From Tanypteryx hageni (Eukaryota > Arthropoda > Insecta > Odonata > Petaluridae): a stretch of 64,000 bases of DNA. How positions within the stretch are numbered: position 1 is the first letter of the stretch; each line of letters starts with the position of its first letter. This document shows, in pieces, positions 57,149 to 64,000 of the stretch. The notes below the pieces were generated by a model. It saw nothing but the letters and a program-made list of their open reading frames with translations. It did no database searches and was not told where the DNA came from. Location: assembly GCA_028673005.1 (NCBI GenBank), contig CM054118.1:5730410-5794409 (forward strand). The letters are read 5' to 3'. A program made the translations under genes and the position numbers.

Positions 57149-57533
57149 GTCGAGCAGCTAGATTCGTGAAAAAGAATTACGATAAAAAACTGAGCGTTAC
57201 GTTACTCATTGAAGAGTTGAGTTGGCCATCGTTGAAAGATCGTAGATTAGAGGCGAGACTTAAACTTCTAGATAAATATAGGTCGGAGATATTCGTAAAT
57301 GAAATGAAGGATATTATTCGACAACCAACGTATATCGGACGGAGGGATAATGAGGACAAGATTCGCGAAATATATAGTAGGACGGAGAGATATAAGGAGT
57401 CATTTTTCCCTAGGACAATATGTGACCACAATAGATAAGTGAATAATAATTAGTTAGAAACTTGGTGCGCGGCACCCCCTGCCATCCACCGTCAAGGTGA
57501 CTTGCAGGGTAATATGTAGATGTAGTTTTAAAA
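57149..57533 (+). pseudogene. LINE C-terminal fragment with 3' UTR, inserted after Penelope-like ORF
   Basis: CRAARFVKKNYDKKLSVTLL, IEELSWPSLKDRRLEARLKL, IIRQPTYIGRRDNEDKIREI and ERYKESFFPRTICDHNR, then a stop. This is the best preserved C-terminus of the LINE family here, with an uninterrupted frame of about 95 codons. The 3' UTR has GGTGCGCGGCACCCCCTGCC, stem-loop CATCCACC-GTCAA-GGTGACTTGCAGGG and AATATGTAGATGTAG. It lies inside the inverted repeat 56138/57694 and so is probably younger than that structure. Confidence 0.9.
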
Positions 57534-58358
57534 TTTTTTGGTTAGAGTCAACGGTGTGAGTGCCTCCTTGGAGTGTGTGTGTGTGCCTGTGTCTTCATCA
57601 AGGATTAGGTCCCCGACGTTCCCAACGGAGGCCTACAGCGCGTACGTGAGTTTTCTCTTTCCTTTTAATCGACGGTGAAGGATCTTTTACTTTTAATTTA
57701 CTTTGTATCACCGTGTCTCGCATCCCTTTTATCGTGTCTTATCAGGATAACATTCGTTTTTTATATTTTTATTTTTCTCCACTGCGAATCACCGTCGCAT
57801 TCGGCAAGCGATGGCTAGAATCAAACTAACGCTAAAATACCCTCAAAACTTGATTAGCAATAAAAAACGATCCGGTATAGTTAGCAAATAATTTCAAGTG
57901 TGTTTTTTTCCAAGGAATTTTCTTTGTGAACGCTTTGCAGTTATTGATGCTGCCGTTTTTGACCGAGCTAACGTTACACCTGCTAAACTAACAGAGAAAT
58001 TCGATAAATTTCTCGTTCTCGAATTTATGATAGTATCTCCTCTGTATATTTTAAATTACGTCAGTCACGACATAAATTAATTTAGTTGTTATATTTATTG
58101 TTAGCAAGTCTAAAGTCCGTATTGCACACCGACGCTTTACCCGAGTATTGTCCTAAAAGAGCCTATACCCGGGTAATACCTCAGCGAGTAATATGCTAAG
58201 CACCCGCGGGGTTTTACGAGGGGAAAAACTTCAAACGAGCTAGATATTGTACTTGGGGCCTGGCATAAAGGCGTCGCGTCTAATAGCGATGGGTGCCTTG
58301 CGCTGGCATATTCCGTTACTGCGCATGCGCCAGCATGGGTCCGTCCGTCCGTACGCAT
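57534..58358. other. Penelope-like 3' flank, then unassigned CpG-containing DNA
   Basis: 57534-57663 is GT-rich and may be the 3' UTR of the Penelope-like element. 58120-58358 is GC-richer with TACCCGGGTA (58166-58175) and a GTCCGTCC repeat. A 73-codon minus frame there has no domain. Confidence 0.35.
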
Positions 58359-58990
58359 ATATCAGGGAAGATTTGGCCGAACAGATTTCTACCAAATTTG
58401 GTGCATAAAATAAACACATAAATTAATGACCAAAATTGCATATTTGAACCTAATCGACAAAGCAGGGGTGCTACAATTGCAAAGTTAAACTTTTCGGTAA
58501 TTTAGAATTTGGAAGGAATTGGCAAAACTGATTTCAACGAAATGTTGTATAAATGAGGTGTGCAACGTGAAAAAACAAAATCAAGATTTTAAGTACGGAT
58601 ATAAAAAGCAAAGCTGCCACAATACAAGGAATAAAAAAATTCTTTTTAAACATATTGATGTTGAACTGTCCTGATCGATTTGAACCAAATTTGATACTTA
58701 TACACATACCTATATCATCATCATAGGTAGTCTGTCCGTGGACAGGTCATATTAGCATATTTAGACCGAATCAGCTAAAAAGAGGTGCTACAATTACCGA
58801 TTAAACTTTCAGTAATTTAGGATTTGCAAGAAATTGGCTCAACGGATTTCAATTAAATTTTTTATATAAGATTTGTACTACATACCATAATGAAATCAAG
58901 ACGTTTAAAGCGGAGCTAAGTAGCAGGACTACAAATAAAAAGTAAAATAATATTTCTTTTACACGTATTTCTAGAGAACTGACCGCATGG
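58359..58990. repeat. Two-unit tandem repeat, period about 314 bp
   Basis: 58465-58545 (GGGGTGCTACAATTGC ... GTAATTTAGAATTTGG ... GATTTCAACGAAAT) recurs at 58780-58858 (GAGGTGCTACAATTACC ... GTAATTTAGGATTTGC ... GATTTCAATTAAAT). Each is preceded by a GATTTxxACCAAATTTG phrase (58383 and 58677). The units have diverged but keep order and spacing. No coding. Confidence 0.8.
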
Positions 58991-58997
58991 ATTCATT

Positions 58998-59021
58998 TTA
59001 CCTTTCCTTTTCCGTAAGTTG

Positions 59022-59067
<46 letters not shown>

Positions 59068-59150
59068 TGATATATTAACTTAAGGAAAAGGAAAGGTAGA
59101 GATGAGGGTGGCAACAAGGTGTTGAAGGAAGCCCAGCGGACATCGTCCTC
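58998..59150. repeat. (TA)n hairpin with inverted arms, family of 48684-49000
   Basis: Arm 58998-59021 and arm 59077-59100 are reverse complements with one or two mismatches (core ACCTTTCCTTTTCC). They flank (TA)n at 59022-59066. The right arm continues into GGCAACAAGGTGTTG and AAGCCCAG, shared with the minus strand of 48880-48925. Confidence 0.85.
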
Positions 59151-59183
59151 CATCTTGAAGAGATTGGGTCGAGTGAATAAAAA

Positions 59184-59283
59184 TTAAGCAAATGCTTAAA
59201 GAAAACAGTAAAAGCATTTGCTTCATTTTGAGTTTGCTTTTCATTATAAGCATTTGCTACTCAGTTTTAAGCAAATGCTTAAA
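59184..59283. repeat. Cluster of palindromic AAGCAAATGCTT motifs
   Basis: TTAAGCAAATGCTTAAA occurs at 59184-59200 and 59267-59283. The opposite orientation AAGCATTTGCTT occurs at 59212-59223 and a partial one at 59248-59258. Each is a 7+2+7 inverted repeat. The cluster could be a protein-binding array or the remains of a small palindromic element. Confidence 0.85.
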
Positions 59284-59945
59284 ATTTACGGAAAAAAGCA
59301 CTTTACAATTCTTCACACACTTTTTTGTTTAATTATATATTAGGTAATATTCTTAAAAATATTAATTAATAGATTTTGCTTTAACTATTTCTTTTATAAC
59401 TGAATTCGATAGTATTACAAATAATGGGTACATTTTTATTCAATTAGTTTAACTTAAAACAAATGGTACAAGCATTTATTACAGGAAACGGAGGGCCTAT
59501 TGATATTCTCCGAGAAACAGATTTGAAATAAACTTCACATTTTCTTCAGAGAAACGATAGAGATATTTATAACTGTTGGTTATTGAAGCTCGCCTTTTCT
59601 CGTATTTTTAGGCGCGTTTCGCTTCCAGCACAAGCGTCTATTATTGCGTCGGTTTGTCCGTCCGTCCGCATGTTCGTTCTCGGCTTCTACCGGACGGATT
59701 ATTATGAAAATTAGAAAGTCATAAAAATAAATCACGTAAGCCAATCAGGGGCACCACTTTACAGATGACAAAAAATGAACTTTCCGTTATATCTCGTAAA
59801 TGTTCGGTCAAATTAAAATAGTTTTCAAATATACTCATAGAACTAGTAACGTAGAGTATTTCTTTTTCTATACATTTTTATTGTAGGAGTAGCCGTTACC
59901 AATAAAATTGAACAAGAAAGTCGTAATTCGCTTTGAACTTAGAAA
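59284..59945. other. AT-rich DNA with a GTCCGTCC-linked repeat
   Basis: 59640-59760 has GTTTGTCCGTCCGTCCGCAT then ACCGGACGGATTATTATGAA, similar in plan to 31720-31910. Otherwise nothing recognised. Confidence 0.3.
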
Positions 59946-59949
59946 AATT

Positions 59950-60530
59950 CATGCATAGCTACCTATTTGTTGTCAACGTATTATTATTAATATGGCTCCT
60001 CCACTTTTTAGCGGTTGCCATTTATTCCCAATCGCCACTGTTGCCTATCCTCCCGCTGGCCATCTCTCAAATTGCGCGCCCTCATCGCTTCCGTCATTTT
60101 TCCTCGCCAAGTGATGCGTGGGCGAATTCTTTTTATTCCGTCCAGGGGGTGACCAGTCGAATACTTGCTTTGGCCACCTCTCCTGTGGCATTCTCTGAGC
60201 GTGTCCATACCATTGAAGAGGTCGAGAACAGTCTCCTCTATCTCCATCTCTTGCCGGATGATATCGTTCCTTACTCGTTGGAGTCGGGATACACGCATGC
60301 TGCGTCTCAAACCGTCCATCTCTACAGCATTGGTTTTCTTTCTTGACTTATCCGTGTGAGTCCATCCCTCTCCTCCATATGTCAGTATGCTCTCTAAAAT
60401 GACTCGTAAGATAGTGTTTTTTTCTTGCTGACCTCCCGACTCCCCGTTCAACATCTTGTTTGCCTTCCCGAGAAAAACATCGCATATTTTGTTTACATCG
60501 ATCGATCGCGAAGACGGTTCTCTTAGCAAA
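59950..60530 (-). pseudogene. RTE-like LINE, C-terminal part of the reverse transcriptase
   Basis: The minus-strand frame 60008-60529 (173 aa) encodes ILESILTYGGEGWTHTDKS, AVEMDGLRRSMRVSRLQRVR, NDIIRQEMEIEE, then IRPRITWRGKMTEAMRARNL and EDRQQWRLGI. This matches the C-terminal region of RTE/BovB-like and related LINEs (YGxExWT ... AxExxxLRR ... RxRNxxIR ... RPRxTWxxxxxEAxxxRxL). It is distinct from the CR1/jockey-type copies elsewhere in the window. The RT core upstream is absent. The C-terminus is reached in frame, with a probable internal jump near residue 105. Confidence 0.85.
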
Positions 60531-60839
60531 CAACAATTAAAAATCCATATATTTCTCTCCCATTCTCTTATATTATCTGCTAGGCATAGATTAAAAAATT
60601 TATTTGGATAGAGAACAACATTTACTACAAGATAGTCCCCGAGACCATATAATTACGACTTATAGTTTTATAAAAATTCGAGAATTGCCCCATCTTTCGA
60701 TACCGTTTCATACGTATTTCCCTTTAAGAACGCCTTTGAAATCTCTGTGTAATCCATTTATGGAGTATACTTTTCCATCTTGTTGCAAAATCTCCCCTTC
60801 TTATTGTTAGCCGCCTACAGTCTCATCCTTACATTTTTC

Positions 60840-61086
60840 ACGCTCCTCTGAGAACCCTCCACAGCCTTGCCTCCGAGTCACTTAACCATTGATCGCTAAT
60901 ACTTGATGTAGTTTTGTTGTTGTTCTTATTTTGCGTCAGTTCTACGGTCATTGCTAATTCGCTATAATATTTTGTTGATTTTGTCATATTTTTTAATTTT
61001 TGTATGCTTATTCCTTGTTGGACCCATGTGCTGAAATTGGCTTCTTTGCTGGCGGTGTATTCTTTTGTAATAAATAAATAAAAATA
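60840..61086 (+). mobile_element. LINE 3' UTR with AATA tail (probable)
   Basis: TTTTTGTATGCTTATTCCTT, CATGTGCTGAAATTGGCTTC and GGTGTATTCTTTTG precede an (AATA)n-type tail at 61065-61085. 'Tgctgaaattggctt..ggtgta' followed by AATAAATAAA is a layout I associate with arthropod LINE 3' ends. The coding part upstream (60600-60830) could not be identified. Confidence 0.5.
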
Positions 61087-61129
61087 AGTTGATAAAATGC
61101 ATATTTTTCCTTAAAATGTTGTCTCAAAA

Positions 61130-62120
61130 TCTGTGACTCTTTCTGGAAAATTTCCTCCGGAAAACCCCGATTTAGGACGCCGCTCCAATATTCTCCGAAA
61201 ATCGTTTATGAACCTTTTGTGGTTCGTCTTAAACATGAGAGACAAATACTTGCCTTCGACCCTCCGGGTGCAATTCAACCTTGGTAGCCCACTTCGTCGT
61301 ATCCCGCACATTCTCTTCCCAGCGTGCCTCTTTGATCTCTGCCGACTCTATCCCTTCGATTGCAATCCTCCAACCTCCTCAAAATGTGACCCAAATAAAA
61401 GGTCTCGGGAAGTCTCCCCGCTTCCCCCCAAAAACCCTTTCTTTCTCCCCTTTCACTCCTAGAAAAACCGGGGCAGTGGACACGTGGGTCACCGGGTTCG
61501 AATCTCCGCACGGAGTCGAGTCGTCGAACATTATCAGCATACCCGTGTGTGTCCTTTTTAATTTTCAAGAGTACGCGAAATTGACGTTAAGTCCCCTCAT
61601 ATATGCGAACAAATCCCTTTTTTTCTCTCTCTCTGTCACGCCGTTCCTGCCACATCCCTCCCGGGATTATTTTCCTAGAAACGCCTCCTCGCGAATGCCT
61701 TTCAGGAACCCTTTTCCCACCGACCGCACAACACCGGCCCTCCCGCGGTGCGCTCCTCACTTGTTTCTCTGCGGTCTCACGTCGTCGCCGATAGGTAGGG
61801 TCGTTGCACGCGGCCCTTTTTTCCTCGACTGTTCCCATTCCAGTTTGGAGGGACGCTGCGCGAATCTTCCAACGAGGAAGGCGTTCTTTAGCTCCGCGGG
61901 AGGCCCATTTTAAAGGAGTCGGGTGTTTTCTCGGGAGACGATTTTCTTTCCCACCTCCGTTAATGGGGTTATTTTGCGGGTTTTTCCCGGGTGCTTCCGC
62001 GAAGATTTCTCTCCAAAAGGGCATTGGAAACCGTGCAGCTGTGAGATCGTTTTGGGGCGGTTTCGATCTTTTGATCGCCATTGGGGATGAGAGAGGCACC
62101 AATGAGTGAATGAAAAAATA
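61130..62120. other. CpG-rich block open on several frames
   Basis: About 1 kb, TA-poor and CpG-rich, with a plus frame of 210 codons (61281-61913) overlapping a minus frame of 171 codons (61587-62102). No domain is visible in either. CT run at 61620-61640. Same interpretation as 41836-42624. Confidence 0.4.
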
Positions 62121-62160
62121 GCCGCGGAGGAAGGTACGCGGTGATGGAAGCGGTCCACGT

Positions 62161-62562
62161 AGAGGCCAACAGAATTTTCAGGTTCGCGGATCAGCCTTTT
62201 CGCCACATATTACAAAATATAAATATTTTAAGCAGGACCTAATTTAAATAAAAGGTTACAGTAATACACAATAATGATTTAAATTATTTATTGGTAAAAT
62301 AAATCATTATATTCAAACATTAAATTTTAATGTGATTTGTCCAAGTAGCGCATTGAAATTTGACTTAAAATCCACACTAAGTAGCAGTGGCAGCCGGGAG
62401 GGGTGATTAGGCGCAAATCATTATCGTGGATCACTGCAGATATGAACGAATTTAGTACTATGTGATTTAATAAACTAATACAAAATAGTAGACTGTGAGC
62501 GTCAATTCGCCACATATCAATGACCTATTTGCCGCAAGCGGCGATGGGTTTGGACACCTCTG
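62161..62562. mobile_element. hAT-type MITE, left end decayed
   Basis: The right end GGTTTGGACACCTCTG (62547-62562) reads as CAGAGGTGTCCAAACC on the other strand, a hAT terminus. The left end AGAGGCCAACAG fits it with a 3-bp deletion. CGCCACATAT occurs near both ends (62200 and 62508), as in related elements. GCCGCAAGCGGC forms a small palindrome at 62531-62542. Confidence 0.6.
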
Positions 62563-62586
62563 ACGTAGTTCTCATGTCGTCGGAAG

Positions 62587-64000
62587 CAGGGCCGTGCCGT
62601 GGGTATATGTATATATGTGCCACCCGTGTGCAAAGTAGAATTTTCCGCCCTCAAGTAATTTTTAAAAAATATTACAGCTCGGAGAAAAAGTAGATGCAAA
62701 CTCATAACAATTATATTAACGTATATATTATTAACATTTTAATATATTTTTAACAACGCTGAGCAAAAAATTAAAATGTTATCATATACAACAAACAGTT
62801 ACATGGTTTTTGGTAACATGGTTACATTTTATCAAAAACATTACTTTAATAAACACTTACTTTGCGAGTTTTAATATTAGAAAAGCGGTTTATGACATCA
62901 TCTATATCTAAATTCTAGCAAAGCTCATATTCTATAGAAATAACAGATAAAGATGAAAGCTTATCCTGTGTCATGGATGATCGTAAATAATGTTTTATTA
63001 TTTTTAATTTAGAGAACGACCTTGTTCCAGACGCAATGGTAAGTGGAAGGGTCCATAATATACATAGTGCCGCTGAGACGTTTGAAAATGTTGTCGGTGG
63101 ATTATTTTCTGCCATATACTCTAAAATCTCAATCATATTCATACTAGGAGCCAAAAATGTTTCCAAAATTTGTAATTCATTCAACAAATCTATTGTGCTG
63201 ATATCAAATTCATTTCTTGTAGCATCACTTAGTTTGATCTCTGTGCAAAACTTCAGTTTATCTTCTTGGCTTAATTTATTAAAATTACGGATATCGTATG
63301 AAAAGTTTTGTTATGATCCTCTAGCTGGGTAAAACTTTCTATAACAGAAGAAATTGTGGTATCTAAAATTTCGAAAAGATGTATTTTAAAATTTTGCTTT
63401 GCGTCTGATCTCGTCTCATCAGGTGATTCATAATCAAAATTTCTTTTCTTCTTTCGCTGTCGAAGGACTGCTACTGTGTCTAAATTTTCTGCAATTTCTC
63501 CGACAGTGATCAAAATGTCATTAAAACCTTCGTCAGATCTTAACTGACTAAAATATTGAATGAGATCTTTTAACACATCAATACATTTGTGAATATTTAA
63601 ACTTGAATCTTGCATGATTTTACTGACTACGTTAACTCTCGATACAATTTTAAAATAACTACAAAACAAATTAATTTATATGATTGAATTTTCATGCCAA
63701 GGGATTGTGCCATTTGTTTTGTGTTCAAGTCACGATTTTCATCGGAAAACATTTCAAACAACGCGTCGTAAATTTCTGGTAAATTGAATCTTAATGGTTT
63801 TATAGCTTCAATCTGGAATTCTCATCTTGTGTCACAGAGTGGTTTTAGTGTCAGAATATTTACGTTTTCTCATAACCTGCCATCGGTGTGAAGAACAAGA
63901 GAAATAATTATACACTTCTTGAACTGTGACAAAGAAATTGATTGATTCGTTAATGACCTTAGCAGCATCATTCACAACGAGGTTAAGAGTGTGAGCAGAA
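62587..64000 (-). pseudogene. hAT transposase gene (ZMYM1-like type), 3' half, runs off the window
   Basis: Read from 64000 down: AHTLNLVVNDAAK, then LKPLCDTRWEFQIEAIKPLR in a shifted frame, EIYDALFEMFSDENRD, and the 132-aa frame 63271-63669 with VSKIMQDSSLNIHKCIDVLK and RQRKKKRNFDYESPDE. The last part, 62915-63187, contains LCILWTLPLTIASGTRSFSK and LKIIKHYLRSSMTQDKLSSL, the hAT dimerisation domain. This order is that of hAT transposases annotated as zinc-finger MYM-type 1-like proteins. Several frameshifts and a stop make it a pseudogene. The element's 3' end is probably CAGGGCCGTGCC at 62587. The 5' half lies beyond the window. Confidence 0.92.

Larger units (their letters stand above)
56138..57694. 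repeat. Inverted repeat pair enclosing the Penelope-like and LINE sequences
   Basis: Arm 56138-56168 and arm 57664-57694 are reverse complements at 30 of 31 positions (core GTAAAAGATCCTTCACCGTC). They bracket the Penelope-like coding region and the LINE inserted after it. Inverted or direct terminal repeats are known for Penelope-like elements, so these may be its termini. Confidence 0.85.

Noticed and set aside
63271..63669. 132-codon frame as an intact host zinc-finger MYM-type gene
   Set aside because: It matches hAT transposases of the type annotated under that name. It is flanked by frameshifted pieces of the same transposase, so it is part of a transposon relic.

Overview
The window reads as intergenic or intronic nuclear DNA of an animal, most likely an arthropod. 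It is AT-rich and full of microsatellites, and I found no open reading frame that I would defend as a host gene. What can be recognised is a dense graveyard of transposable elements typical of arthropods: Penelope-like retroelements with GIY-YIG endonuclease, CR1/jockey-type and RTE-like LINEs, tRNA-derived SINEs, a Tc1/mariner-type transposase, pogo/Tigger-like transposases, and many hAT elements with non-autonomous derivatives. The species cannot be fixed from the sequence alone. All transposase and reverse-transcriptase reading frames seen are broken.

Layout. 1-960: polypurine tract followed by a long polypyrimidine tract. 1-5 kb: mostly featureless, with a 58-bp palindrome and the end of a hAT-type repeat. 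4.6-5.8 kb: broken pogo-like transposase and two overlapping perfect inverted repeats. 6.9-7.6 kb: a 648-bp hAT-type MITE with an exact 8-bp target duplication. 10.7-12.3 kb: a SINE, a Penelope-like fragment and an inverted tRNA-like repeat. 16-20 kb: two copies of another hAT-type MITE, both with exact 8-bp duplications, the first split by a nearly full-length mariner-type transposase relic. 22.4-23.5 kb: a microsatellite and a large A/T-tract repeat that switches strand. 24.2-28.3 kb: three DNA transposons, the last a pogo-like element with a SINE inside. 31-36.8 kb: a SINE, a second Penelope-like element and a Tigger-like MITE. 39.6-46.5 kb: a cluster of LINE pieces in both orientations. 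48-49.6 kb: TA-repeat hairpins, a different SINE and a hAT C-terminal domain. 54-61 kb: more LINE 3' ends, a third Penelope-like element enclosed by inverted repeats, tandem repeats and an RTE-like LINE. 62-64 kb: a hAT MITE and the 3' half of a hAT transposase gene that runs off the window.

Between these lie 15-18 blocks, 0.3-1 kb long, that are GC- or pyrimidine-rich and keep many CpGs. They carry long overlapping reading frames on both strands, which I read as composition effects. They could be CpG islands, promoters or simply non-repetitive DNA. The most informative observations are the nested insertions, which give a relative order of events, and the conserved, apparently covarying 3' stem-loop with ATGTAG repeats on about ten LINE tails. 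I see no operon, CRISPR, phage or defence system and do not claim a new biological system.
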